Positions 42,022 to 50,746 of a stretch of 64,000 nt of DNA are shown here, in pieces. The DNA lies in the NCBI RefSeq assembly GCF_002797935.1, contig NZ_PGER01000001.1, positions 4,154,001 to 4,218,000 on the forward strand, in the 5' to 3' direction. The notes under the pieces were generated by a model that was not told the DNA's origin, did not search any database, and was given only the letters and a program-made list of their open reading frames with translations. The translations under genes and the position numbers were made by a program. Every line of letters begins with the position of its first letter. Within the stretch, counting starts at the first letter, position 1. Origin of the DNA: Flavobacterium sp. 1 (GTDB lineage Bacteria > Bacteroidota > Bacteroidia > Flavobacteriales > Flavobacteriaceae).

Positions 42022-43260
42022 ATGATACAAGCTAAAAAACATATAAATGCACTTTTTACGGCCTCGATGTTGATAGTGTGCGTGGTTTTGTTCTCTTCTT
42101 TCAAAACAAATCCAAAACCGCCTGTTGCAAATGATCCAGTTAAATTAGGCTTCATTCCCTTAACCGATTGTTCGCCAATTGTAATGGCCAAAGAATTGGG
42201 TTTATTTAAAAAATATGGAGTTGAGGTTATAGTAACCAAAGAAACTTCTTGGGCAAATGTCCGCGACAAAATCTTAACAGGAGAATTGGACGGAGCTCAT
42301 TGCCTTTACACGATGCCTTTTTCAGTATACACAGGAGTAGGTGGAAAAGCGGGTTCTGAAATGAAAATAGCAATGATGCTGAACGTAAACGGACAGGCAA
42401 TTACTTTATCTAATGATTTTTGCGGTAAAGTAGGTTTCAAACAAATGAATAAAGTAACACCTGTTGTGGCTGCAAAACTGAAAGCTGAAAAAGAAGTGAC
42501 TTTTGCAATGACTTTCCCTGGAGGAACTCATGATTTATGGTTGAGAAACTGGATGTCATTGGCCGGCTTGAATCAAAAAGCGGTAAAAATTATCACGATT
42601 CCGCCTCCGCAAATGGTTGCCAACATGAAAGTGGGCAATATGGATGGATATTGTGTAGGTGAACCTTGGGGCGGTGTAGCCGTAAAACAGGGAATTGGTT
42701 TTACACAAATCGCTTCACAGGATATTTGGAAAGACCACCCAGAAAAAGCGTTGGTTGTCAACAAAGAGTTTAGTGAATCACGCCGCGAAGATCTAAAAAA
42801 AGTAATGAAAGCGATTTTGGAAGCCTGTATTTGGCTTGACAACCCTGCCAACCGCAAAAAAGCTGCCTCTATCATCGGGAAAGCGCCTTATGTAAACGCT
42901 CCTGCCGATGTTATTGAATCGAGATTAATGGGTGATTATAACTTAGGCTGTAACCAGGGAACAGAAGTATACAGTAACAATTATATGCTTTTTTACAAAG
43001 GCGGAACGGTAAATTACCCTCGTAAATCCTACGGAATTTGGGCAATGGCACAATTTGTACGATTTGGATATTTGAAAGAAGAACCAAATTATCAAGCGAT
43101 TGCCGATAAATTAATTCTTCAGGATTTATACGAAGAAGTGGCGAAAAGCATGAAGATTAAAATCCCTACAGATGATATGAAACCGTTCTCGCTTACAATG
43201 GACAAAACGGTGTTCAACCCTGCAAATCCATCAGCTTATTTAAAAGTGGTAAAAAGATAA
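42022..43260 (+). CDS. nrtA: NrtA/CmpA-like ABC-transporter substrate-binding protein
   Basis: 412 residues. Membrane-anchored or secreted via MLIVCVVLFSSF near residue 20. It has the NrtA/CmpA pattern VKLGFIPLTDCSPIVMAKELGLFKKYGVEV (about 40-69) and SWANVRDKILTGELDGAHCLYTMP (about 76-99). MDGYCVGEPWGG (about 210-221) matches the conserved ligand-site region of nitrate-binding proteins. It is likely the nitrate (or nitrite/bicarbonate) receptor of the transporter; the ligand is inferred from family. It is spaced 28 bases from the porin gene. Confidence 0.85.
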   Translation: MIQAKKHINALFTASMLIVCVVLFSSFKTNPKPPVANDPVKLGFIPLTDCSPIVMAKELGLFKKYGVEVIVTKETSWANVRDKILTGELDGAHCLYTMPFSVYTGVGGKAGSEMKIAMMLNVNGQAITLSNDFCGKVGFKQMNKVTPVVAAKLKAEKEVTFAMTFPGGTHDLWLRNWMSLAGLNQKAVKIITIPPPQMVANMKVGNMDGYCVGEPWGGVAVKQGIGFTQIASQDIWKDHPEKALVVNKEFSESRREDLKKVMKAILEACIWLDNPANRKKAASIIGKAPYVNAPADVIESRLMGDYNLGCNQGTEVYSNNYMLFYKGGTVNYPRKSYGIWAMAQFVRFGYLKEEPNYQAIADKLILQDLYEEVAKSMKIKIPTDDMKPFSLTMDKTVFNPANPSAYLKVVKR

Positions 43261-43366
43261 ATTAAAAAAAGATGTTCTCAATTAACCCCCAGTTTTCCCT
43301 CTTGGTTTGAGGGAAAACAAAGGTTAGAGATTTATAAATACCAAATTAATATCAAATTTCAGCATT

Positions 43367-44254
43367 ATGTCAAATTCAACTACAGCAACAATCGAACAAG
43401 ACGAGGTAGCAGGAAGCTATTCTCTTCTTAACACTTTTGGTAAAGTAATTAAGAAAAAAAGCCTTAAAAAAGCGTCACGTTATATTATGGAAAAAGCAAA
43501 ATCAATTGTGTTTGCTTGTATTGGATTGACGATTTTTTGCGGATTTTGGAGTGTATTAAGTTTTTATACCAAAGAAGCGCTTCCAGGGCCAACGGCTACT
43601 TTAAAAGTATTATATGAAATGTTGAGCGATCCGTTTTATGATTACGGACCAAACGATAAAGGAATCGGACTGCAGTTGTTTGTTTCCATCAAAACCGTTT
43701 TGACCGGATTTTTATTGGGTTCTTTATTTGCAATTCCTTTTGGAATCTTGATAGGGGCAAGTTCTTTTTTCAAAAAAATATTTTATCCTATCGTACAGTT
43801 TTTAAAACCGGTTTCGCCTTTGGCTTGGTTTCCTATTGGCTTGGTTGTTTTTAAAGATACAGGTTTAGCAACTATATTTATTGTGTTTATTACTTCTTTG
43901 TGGTCTACATTAATCAATACTTCTTTTGGGGTGAGCACCATTCCGCAGGATCATAAAAATGTAGCGAAGGCTTTTGGTTTTTCAAAATGGAGGTATTTGA
44001 CCAAAGTTGTTTTTCCATACACATTACCGCACATTATTACAGGATTACGTTTGAGTATCAGTGTTGCTTGGTTGGTTATCGTTGCCGGCGAAATGTTATC
44101 TGGCGGTGCAGGAATCGGATTTTTTGTTTGGGACAGCTGGAATGCATTGAGCTTAGAAAAAGTGATTTCGGCCATTATCATCATTGGATTTGTGGGAATT
44201 ATTTTTGACGGATTTTTTACAATGATTGAAAACAAGGTATCGTATAAAGGGTAG
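43367..44254 (+). CDS. nrtB: NrtB-like ABC-transporter permease
   Basis: 295 residues with about six transmembrane helices. The SsuC/TauC/NrtB-type region is present: the EAA-loop-like KAFGFSKWRYLTKVVFPYTLPHIITGLRLSISVAWLVIVAGEML (about 198-242). AGIGFFVWDSWNALSLEKVISAIIIIGF ends it. It forms the inner-membrane channel for the NrtA-like receptor and works with the ATPase gene at 44485. A 230-bp gap with a repeat separates it from the ATPase. Confidence 0.85.
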   Translation: MSNSTTATIEQDEVAGSYSLLNTFGKVIKKKSLKKASRYIMEKAKSIVFACIGLTIFCGFWSVLSFYTKEALPGPTATLKVLYEMLSDPFYDYGPNDKGIGLQLFVSIKTVLTGFLLGSLFAIPFGILIGASSFFKKIFYPIVQFLKPVSPLAWFPIGLVVFKDTGLATIFIVFITSLWSTLINTSFGVSTIPQDHKNVAKAFGFSKWRYLTKVVFPYTLPHIITGLRLSISVAWLVIVAGEMLSGGAGIGFFVWDSWNALSLEKVISAIIIIGFVGIIFDGFFTMIENKVSYKG

Positions 44255-44356
44255 GAAAGTTGCTAAGAAGCTGAGTTTCTAAGATTTTAGCAACTCCACA
44301 ACTCAGGAACTTAAAAAACAGAAGGCTGATTTTTAGCCCCGATAGCAGTAAAAATC

Positions 44357-44383
44357 CTTGTTTGCCGGGGTTCGGCAAACAAG
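44357..44383. repeat. perfect 11-bp inverted repeat in a dispersed-type element
   Basis: CTTGTTTGCCG and CGGCAAACAAG are exact complements around GGGTT. The flanks AGCCCCGATAGCAGT and GATTGCAACGGAGAGCGGGAC match a dispersed repeat type I recall from Bacteroidota. It lies inside the nrtB-nrtC gap and could act as a transcript stabiliser or attenuator between the two genes. Confidence 0.55.
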
Positions 44384-44484
44384 ATTGCAACGGAGAGCGG
44401 GACGAAATGTCTTAAAAAATAAATACTTCTGCTCCCAAAAAAACTTTGAAACTTAGAATCTCAGAAACTTAAAAACTAAAAAAG

Positions 44485-45291
44485 ATGGGCTATTTAGAAA
44501 TAAAAGATTTAGAAATCTCTTTTCCAACTCCAAAAGGGAAATATATTGCAGTAAAAGACATTAACCTTTCTATCAAAAAAGGGGAAATAATATCCATCAT
44601 CGGACATTCGGGCTGCGGAAAATCGACGATTATGAACGCGATAGGAGGGATGCTGACTCCAACGGGAGGATCAGTAGTATTGGACAATAAAAACATAAAA
44701 GGCCCGGGCCCGGACCGTGGCATTGTTTTTCAAAACTATTCATTACTGCCTTGGCTGACGGTGGAAAACAATATTTTCCAAGCGGTAGATTCGGTTATGG
44801 ATTGTTCCAAAGCCGAGAAACACGAAATTGTGATTAAAAATCTTAAAATGGTGAATTTGTTCCAACACAAAGATAAATTGCCGGGACAGCTTTCGGGCGG
44901 GATGAAACAAAGAGTAGCTATTGCGAGAGCTTTTGCCATCAACCCTGGTGTTTTATTGCTGGATGAACCATTTGGAGCATTAGATGCTTTAACAAAAGGA
45001 TCTATGCAGCTCGAAGTTTTAAAACTGTGGAATCTGGATAATAGAGAAAAAACGATTATAATGATTACGCACGATATTGAAGAAGCATTGTTTTTGTCAG
45101 ACCGAATTGTGGTTTTGCATAACGGTCCTGCTTCGACCATTAGAGAAATTGTAACGGTAAATTTACCAAGACCAAGAAATAAAATTGAAATCGTAAAAAC
45201 CCCTGAATATATTGAATTGAGAGATCATTTATTACATCTCTTGACTGATCATTTCTCAATCGAAGATATGGGTGTAAAATATAAAAATTAG
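44485..45291 (+). CDS. nrtD: NrtC/D-like ABC-transporter ATPase
   Basis: A 268-residue ATP-binding subunit of the nitrate/sulfonate/taurine class. Walker A GHSGCGKST (40-48), signature LSGGMKQRVAIARA (about 136-149), Walker B VLLLDEPFGALDA (about 156-168) and the switch His ITHDIEEAL (about 195-203) are all present. It powers import with the NrtA- and NrtB-like proteins. There is no NrtA-like C-terminal domain as in cyanobacterial NrtC, so NrtD or SsuB is the closer match. Two stem-loops follow. Confidence 0.88.
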   Translation: MGYLEIKDLEISFPTPKGKYIAVKDINLSIKKGEIISIIGHSGCGKSTIMNAIGGMLTPTGGSVVLDNKNIKGPGPDRGIVFQNYSLLPWLTVENNIFQAVDSVMDCSKAEKHEIVIKNLKMVNLFQHKDKLPGQLSGGMKQRVAIARAFAINPGVLLLDEPFGALDALTKGSMQLEVLKLWNLDNREKTIIMITHDIEEALFLSDRIVVLHNGPASTIREIVTVNLPRPRNKIEIVKTPEYIELRDHLLHLLTDHFSIEDMGVKYKN

Positions 45292-45308
45292 TTAATTTTG
45301 TTTGCCCT

Positions 45309-45343
45309 AAAAAGGTCTTTTTAGTATTGAAAAGACCTTTTTT
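45309..45343 (+). terminator. nrt operon terminator
   Basis: AAAAAGGTCTTTT and AAAAGACCTTTTT form a long stem with loop TAGTATTG, 18 bases past the ATPase stop. Confidence 0.8.
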
Positions 45344-45350
45344 AAAATAA

Positions 45351-45393
45351 AAAATTCCAAACTCCATATATAATATCGGAATTTGGAATTTTT
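45351..45393 (-). terminator. terminator of tatA
   Basis: AAAATTCCAAA and TTTGGAATTTTT form a stem with a 20-base loop, with T-rich sequence on the minus strand, past the tatA stop at 45420. Confidence 0.6.
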
Positions 45394-45419
45394 ATATTTG
45401 AAAGAATTTCTAATAAAAT

Positions 45420-45593
45420 TTATTCTTTAGTTTCTTCTTTTTTGTCAGCTGGCTGATCTTCTTTGGCTGCGTTTTTAAATTCTTTAATACCGCTTCCTAA
45501 ACCTTTCATTAATTCTGGAATTTTTTTACCTCCAAAAAGCAATAAAAGAACTCCAATAATCAAAAGTATTTCTGTAACTCCTAATCTTCCCAT
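45420..45593 (-). CDS. tatA: twin-arginine translocase subunit TatA
   Basis: 57 residues: [41 protein letters not shown]... with one transmembrane helix (about 6-21), the [10 protein letters not shown] hinge, an amphipathic helix and a charged KKEETKE tail, all of the TatA/E family. It forms the pore of the Tat system that exports folded proteins. It is alone here on the minus strand, facing the nrt operon. Next to it on the other strand is an M23-related gene, as often seen in Bacteroidota. Confidence 0.95.
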   Translation of the reverse strand: MGRLGVTEILLIIGVLLLLFGGKKIPELMKGLGSGIKEFKNAAKEDQPADKKEETKE

Positions 45594-45802
45594 GATTGAA
45601 TAATTTATGCCGTAGCAAATTTGTAATTATATAATGGACAAAGGTATATAGAATAAATTTATGAGCATTGCTTTTGAACTTTTTTTTGTTTGAGATAGCG
45701 TTAAATATTTTATAAAATTACAGTGTTTGTAATACAACTACTTATAATAGGCTAGTGTTGACAACGCTTTTAATTATTATATTTGTGACATAAATACACA
45801 TC

Positions 45803-46315
45803 ATGCCTAAAAATCGGTTAAAAAGGAAAAAATTTTGGGACAGATTATTAATCAAAAACAGATTAATAATTTTGAACGAGAACACTTTTGAGGAAATTTT
45901 TTCTTTTAAATTGAACATAATGAGCGTTTTTGTTACGCTTACATTAGGAGCTATCTTTCTGATTTCGGCGACAACAATATTGATTGCTTTTACTCCATTG
46001 CGAGAACTTATCCCAGGCTATTCCTCTTCGGAGCTAAAAAAAAATGCTACCGTTTTAGCATTAAAATCTGATTCGCTTTCTATAGCCTTGAAGAAAAACG
46101 AAGCCTATATAAAATCAATTCAAAAAGTGCTGAACGGCGAATTAGAATATGCCAAATTCAGCAAAGATTCCATACTTTCGGCTACTGATGAAGCAAGGGA
46201 ACCAGTAGATTTGTCTCCTTCTGAAAACGAAACTGAATTGAGAAAAAGAGTGAACGAGGAAGAAAAATTGGATTCTGAATCTCGAAAAGGTAATTCCAAG
46301 CACCATAAAAAATAA
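45803..46315 (+). CDS. truncated M23-peptidase-like membrane protein (N-terminal part only)
   Basis: 170 residues. A basic N-terminus and one transmembrane helix (IMSVFVTLTLGAIFLISATTILIAF, about 39-63) precede the coiled-coil region TPLRELIPGYSSSELKKNATVLALKSDSL. In related Bacteroidota proteins, as I recall, this region leads into an M23 (LytM) peptidase domain. Here the frame ends at a lysine-rich tail (SKHHKK), with no M23 domain before the next gene. Either this lineage has lost the peptidase domain or the short form is normal here. Confidence 0.6.
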   Translation: MPKNRLKRKKFWDRLLIKNRLIILNENTFEEIFSFKLNIMSVFVTLTLGAIFLISATTILIAFTPLRELIPGYSSSELKKNATVLALKSDSLSIALKKNEAYIKSIQKVLNGELEYAKFSKDSILSATDEAREPVDLSPSENETELRKRVNEEEKLDSESRKGNSKHHKK

Positions 46316-46343
46316 TTAAATTTTAAAAATAATACCCAAAAGA

Positions 46344-47828
46344 ATGTCGATAAAATCGCTTGCAGCAAGATTGTTTGCACAAAGAATATACAAAAAGACA
46401 CAGGCTTGGGCCAATTCTCCGATAGAAACCCAAAAAGCTGTTTTCCAAAATTTAATACAGGCTGCAAAAGAAACGCAATTTGGAAAGGATCATCATTTTG
46501 ATCAAATAAAAACTTTCGAAGATTTTTCAAAACAGGTTCCTATTCGCGATTACGAAGCTTTAAAACCGTATGTGGACAGAGTTGTGAAAGGCGAAGAAAA
46601 TATACTTTGGAAAGGCAAACCATTGTATTTTGCCAAAACTTCTGGGACAACTTCGGGAGCTAAATACATTCCGCTGACCAAGGAATCGATGCCGTTTCAT
46701 ATTGAAGCAGCCCGAAATGCTATTTTACATTATATACACGAAACTAAAAATGCCGATTTTGTAAACGGAAAAATGATTTTCCTGCAGGGAAGCCCTATTC
46801 TGGAAGAAAAATATGGAATAAAATTGGGACGATTATCTGGGATTGTGGCGCATTTTGTTCCAAAATATTTGCAAAAAAATCGACTGCCTTCCTGGGAAAC
46901 CAACTGCATCGAAGATTGGGAAACCAAAGTGAACGCTATTGTAGACGAAACGATAAACGAAGATATGACCGTGATTTCGGGAATTCCGTCTTGGGTGCAG
47001 ATGTATTTTGAAAAACTGCAGCAAAGAAACGGTAAATCTGTGGGGGACATTTTCAAAAATTTCAATTTGTTTATTTACGGAGGTGTTAATTATGAACCTT
47101 ACAGAGCTAAATTCGAAAATTTAATTGGCAGAAAAGTTGATAGCATCGAATTATTTCCAGCATCCGAAGGTTTTTTTGCCTATCAGGATTCCCAAAAAGA
47201 AAAGGGAATGTTACTGTTGCTGAATTCTGGAATCTTTTACGAATTTATAAAAAGCGAAGAGTTTTTCACCGAAAACCCAAAACGATATACGATTGGAGAA
47301 GTGGAGTTAGGCGTGAACTATGTTTTGATTATTTCGACCAATGCAGGACTTTGGGGTTATAATATTGGAGACACGGTTCAGTTTACTTCATTGAAGCCTT
47401 ATCGTGTTATTGTTTCAGGTCGAATCAAGCATTATATCTCGGCTTTTGGAGAGCACGTAATTGGCAAGGAAGTCGAATGCGCTTTGCAGGAAGCAATGGA
47501 AGGAACATCTGTAAGTGTAAATGAATTTACGGTGGCACCACAAATCACGCCTGCCGACGGATTGCCGTATCACGAATGGTTTATCGAATTTGAGAACGAA
47601 CCAGAGGACAGCAATACTTTTGCGGAAGCGCTGGACAATGCGATGCGTAAACAAAACATTTACTACGATGATTTGATCGTGGGTCATGTTTTGAAAAAAC
47701 TGGTTGTGACGAAAGTGGCAAAAAATGGTTTTCAAGAATACATGAAATCAATTGGAAAATTGGGAGGACAAAATAAAATTCCGAGATTATCGAATGACAG
47801 GAGTATTGTGGATTTATTGGCTTTATAA
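46344..47828 (+). CDS. GH3 auxin-responsive-promoter-family protein (adenylate-forming)
   Basis: 494 residues of the GH3 acyl-adenylase family. LYFAKTSGTTSGAKYIPLTKESM (about 98-120) is the ATP-binding P-loop-like motif. YGGVNYEPYRAKFENLIG and ELFPASEGFFAYQ belong to the substrate side, and GLWGYNIGDTVQFTSLKPYRVIVSGRIKHYISAFGEHV (about 335-372) holds the conserved hinge block. Plant GH3 enzymes join amino acids to auxin or jasmonate. The bacterial substrate is unknown; a related carboxylate is expected. It starts 28 bases after the M23-like gene. Confidence 0.85.
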   Translation: MSIKSLAARLFAQRIYKKTQAWANSPIETQKAVFQNLIQAAKETQFGKDHHFDQIKTFEDFSKQVPIRDYEALKPYVDRVVKGEENILWKGKPLYFAKTSGTTSGAKYIPLTKESMPFHIEAARNAILHYIHETKNADFVNGKMIFLQGSPILEEKYGIKLGRLSGIVAHFVPKYLQKNRLPSWETNCIEDWETKVNAIVDETINEDMTVISGIPSWVQMYFEKLQQRNGKSVGDIFKNFNLFIYGGVNYEPYRAKFENLIGRKVDSIELFPASEGFFAYQDSQKEKGMLLLLNSGIFYEFIKSEEFFTENPKRYTIGEVELGVNYVLIISTNAGLWGYNIGDTVQFTSLKPYRVIVSGRIKHYISAFGEHVIGKEVECALQEAMEGTSVSVNEFTVAPQITPADGLPYHEWFIEFENEPEDSNTFAEALDNAMRKQNIYYDDLIVGHVLKKLVVTKVAKNGFQEYMKSIGKLGGQNKIPRLSNDRSIVDLLAL

Positions 47829-47843
47829 AAAAGCGAATAAATT

Positions 47844-47888
47844 AAAACACCTAATTTTTTTGTTGTAACGGAAAAATTAGGTGTTTTT
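47844..47888 (+). terminator. terminator of the GH3-family gene
   Basis: AAAACACCTAATTTTT pairs with AAAAATTAGGTGTTTTT across a 13-base loop, followed by T-rich sequence. Confidence 0.8.
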
Positions 47889-47982
47889 GATTTAAAAAGG
47901 GAAGTAAGCCATGTTGAATGATTTTTAGTAAGAAATTGAAATAGTTACATTTCTATAGTATTAATGAAAAGAACAAAATCCT

Positions 47983-47990
47983 TACATTTG
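47983..47990 (+). promoter_or_regulatory. -7 promoter element of the DUF6909-like gene (TACATTTG)
   Basis: TACATTTG matches TAnnTTTG. It lies inside the possible extension from the ATG at 47964, so translation should begin at the ATG at 48012 instead. Confidence 0.55.
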
Positions 47991-48011
47991 AGGGTTATAA
48001 AGAATATAAGA

Positions 48012-49691
48012 ATGAAAGACACCAAAAATATATCCAGATCCAGAGCGCATGAATCATCAGCGGCAATTGAAAAAATGTACATTACGATGCGTCATCTTTT
48101 TAATAGAGGTTTCTACAAACCGATGGGAGTTTCAGGAGACACGTTGAGAGAAGCTTTATTGGCTCTAAGACCCGAAATTTATGGAAACATTGCTGAAGAA
48201 AAAGTAGAATTAAACGGTCTTTTATATGTAATAGAACGTCTTCCGATAGGAATTGAAGAGTGTCGTTTTATTAATTTGACATCGGATGAGGGTTATTCCA
48301 AATCCCATTTTAAAGCTATTGTACCGCCAAAAAGACGCCGCAATTGTTATCGCATTGATGAGGAACAGATGAATGTGGAAATTACCAGAGGAAGATCGGA
48401 CATTTACGATATTCTGACGCATTTAACATTCATCTTTATTGAATCCCATAAAATCAAAAATAGAGTTTTACAGGATGAAATTGGAGAAGTTTCCCGTGAT
48501 TGGGTTAAGCTGGAAATAGCGGTTTCTCAAACCAAAAAATTGACTTTGGTCGAAAAGGAAAAAGCGATTTCTCATGCCGCCAACATTCTAGGAAGAACAT
48601 TTGAGGAGGTTTTGAATATTTATGATGATTTTGGAACAGACACAGCTCCTGACCGCTTTTTGCACGTGATTTATTGGCTTGGAAAATTGGCAATTGAAGA
48701 AGTTGCGGATAATCAAAAAAGAACGATTACTTTTAGTCCTGTTTTGAGAGAACGTTTGGGACATCACATTCACGGTGAAATTTGGGCCAACAACATCAAG
48801 GAAGTCTTGAAAGACAATCAATTGCTAGAGAGACCCATTCATGTGATTAGTGCGAATATGCACTCGGTGATGAATTCTATTTTTGCAACACCGCTTTTAA
48901 AATCGAAATTCAAAGACAAATCTGATTTCTTTATTTATGAAGAATTGAGCAAGTCTGGTGCGAATGAAGTTCGTAGCCAAGTGGAATCATTAGCATTGAA
49001 ACAGGGAATGATTACTTTACCCGATACTTCTGGAACTAATATAGACGTTCAAATTTTTGATACAGCCAAAATAGATTGGTCAAAAACAGCTTTTCCAAAG
49101 GCAAATTTAGCAGAAAAAAAACCGGTGATTATTGTTATGGATTATGCTTTTGGAGAGCAAGCCTATGAAACAATCGATGAGCTGTTAAGACCTTATAAAA
49201 AAGATACGCTGCTTAGGGTAGAATCAGTTTCTATTATGGGCAAGGCAGGAATTCTGGAAGGCGGAAAGGGAGATATCATGATTCCGAATGCACATATCAA
49301 TGAAGGAACGGCGGATAATTATTTCTTCGAAAATGAATTAATTCCAGAAATGTTTGAAGGCAATGACATCGCAATTTATGCAGGACCAATGGTTACCGTT
49401 CTTGGAACCTCATTGCAGAACAAAGATTTATTAAAGTTCTTTCATGAATCGACTTGGGGAGTTATTGGACTTGAAATGGAAGGATCTTATTATCAAAAAG
49501 CCATTCAGGCGGCATCCAAAATCAGAAAAAGCGTGCCACATGATATCAAAGTCAGATATGCGTATTATGCTTCGGATAATCCATTAGAAACTGGAAGTAC
49601 TTTGGCTTCTGGCGGACTAGGTACAACAGGTGTAAAACCAACTTATTTGATTACGATTAAAATATTAGAACAGATTTTCAATATAAAATAA
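48012..49691 (+). CDS. DUF6909-like two-domain protein
   Basis: 559 residues from the ATG at 48012 (MKDTKNISRSRAHESSAAIEK). The N-terminal half is helical and includes YNILTHLTFIFIES-type sequence and DRFLHVIYWLGKLAIEE. The C-terminal half resembles a nucleoside-phosphorylase-like fold (VIIVMDYAFGEQAYETIDEL, GKAGILEGGKGDIMIPNAHI, GLEMEGSYYQKAIQAA, with the Met-Glu-Gly motif). This matches, from memory, the Bacteroidota DUF6909 family. The phosphorylase-like part may bind a nucleoside-type ligand. An alternative start at 47964 was rejected because a promoter element lies inside it. Confidence 0.65.
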   Translation: MKDTKNISRSRAHESSAAIEKMYITMRHLFNRGFYKPMGVSGDTLREALLALRPEIYGNIAEEKVELNGLLYVIERLPIGIEECRFINLTSDEGYSKSHFKAIVPPKRRRNCYRIDEEQMNVEITRGRSDIYDILTHLTFIFIESHKIKNRVLQDEIGEVSRDWVKLEIAVSQTKKLTLVEKEKAISHAANILGRTFEEVLNIYDDFGTDTAPDRFLHVIYWLGKLAIEEVADNQKRTITFSPVLRERLGHHIHGEIWANNIKEVLKDNQLLERPIHVISANMHSVMNSIFATPLLKSKFKDKSDFFIYEELSKSGANEVRSQVESLALKQGMITLPDTSGTNIDVQIFDTAKIDWSKTAFPKANLAEKKPVIIVMDYAFGEQAYETIDELLRPYKKDTLLRVESVSIMGKAGILEGGKGDIMIPNAHINEGTADNYFFENELIPEMFEGNDIAIYAGPMVTVLGTSLQNKDLLKFFHESTWGVIGLEMEGSYYQKAIQAASKIRKSVPHDIKVRYAYYASDNPLETGSTLASGGLGTTGVKPTYLITIKILEQIFNIK

Positions 49692-49700
49692 AAAGGCAGC

Positions 49701-50690
49701 ATGAGTGTACCAAAAGGAAATAATTTGGAGAATCCAGAAATTGATTTACTAACGGTTTTTAGTAAAATTGGTGATTTCTTCGAATGGATTAATACTTTGT
49801 TGTTTAAAGCAATTCGTTTTTTAGTGAAAAATGTAATTGTTGTGGTTGCATTAGTCGTTGTTGGAGTTGGAGTTGGTTATTTTTTGGAAAAAGCATATCC
49901 TCGCTTTGAACAAAAAATAATTGTAGGGCCAAATTTTAAATCGACGGATTATTTATATTCTAAAATTAATTTTTTGGAGGATAAAATTGCTTTAAAAGAC
50001 ACCTTGTTTTTAAAATCTATTGGAATTCAAAATCCGTCGGGTATAGTTTCGATTGCTATTGAGCCTATTGTGGATGTTTATAATTTGATGAATAAGGATG
50101 GCAAAAATTTAGACTTGCTAGAATTGATGGCACAAAATGGAGACATAAAATCCATTGTTAAGGAAACAACGACGAGTAAAAATTATGCACTTCATACTAT
50201 TATTATAAATACGGCTGCCGTTGTTTCTTCCCAAAATTGCATTGAACCTCTTTTGAAATATTTAAACACAAGTGCTTATTATGAGGCTTATAAAAAAATT
50301 AATTTAGAAAATATTCAAAACAAAATAAAAAGAAAGGAAGCTACTATTGTTCAAATAGATGGGATTTTAAACCAGTTTTCAGAACCTTATGGGAATCATG
50401 CAAATAATGAAAAACTTATTTACTATAATGAGAATTTAAATTTAGACGGGATTATTAAAACCAAAGATTCCTTGTCTGCTCAAATAGGGACATTAAAAAT
50501 AGAGCAATACAATACCGATAAGATAATTAAAGAAAAAGGGATTGTTTTAAACCTAAAAGATCATAAAACGATAAAAAGAAAATTGATCTTTATTTTACCA
50601 TTACTTTTTATTGGCGTTTTTGTTTTCTTTAGTTTTTTCAATTCTTTTTATAAAAAACAATCTTTGAAAGCGAAAACAAATCTGCAGTAA
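49701..50690 (+). CDS. Wzz-like polysaccharide chain-length/export protein
   Basis: 329 residues with two transmembrane helices, at about 43-64 (NVIVVVALVVVGVGVGYFLEK) and 292-312 (KLIFILPLLFIGVFVFFSF), and a coiled-coil-rich periplasmic middle (KIKRKEATIVQIDG). This is the topology of the Wzz/polysaccharide co-polymerase family, but the usual proline-rich motif by the second helix is not evident. It begins 9 bases after the DUF6909-like gene and precedes a flippase, so it probably acts in surface-polysaccharide assembly. Confidence 0.6.
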   Translation: MSVPKGNNLENPEIDLLTVFSKIGDFFEWINTLLFKAIRFLVKNVIVVVALVVVGVGVGYFLEKAYPRFEQKIIVGPNFKSTDYLYSKINFLEDKIALKDTLFLKSIGIQNPSGIVSIAIEPIVDVYNLMNKDGKNLDLLELMAQNGDIKSIVKETTTSKNYALHTIIINTAAVVSSQNCIEPLLKYLNTSAYYEAYKKINLENIQNKIKRKEATIVQIDGILNQFSEPYGNHANNEKLIYYNENLNLDGIIKTKDSLSAQIGTLKIEQYNTDKIIKEKGIVLNLKDHKTIKRKLIFILPLLFIGVFVFFSFFNSFYKKQSLKAKTNLQ

Positions 50691-50746
50691 AGAAGAAGTT
50701 CATTGTAAAAAGGTGGAATGTATATTATGGGGAGAGAGAATCAAAT

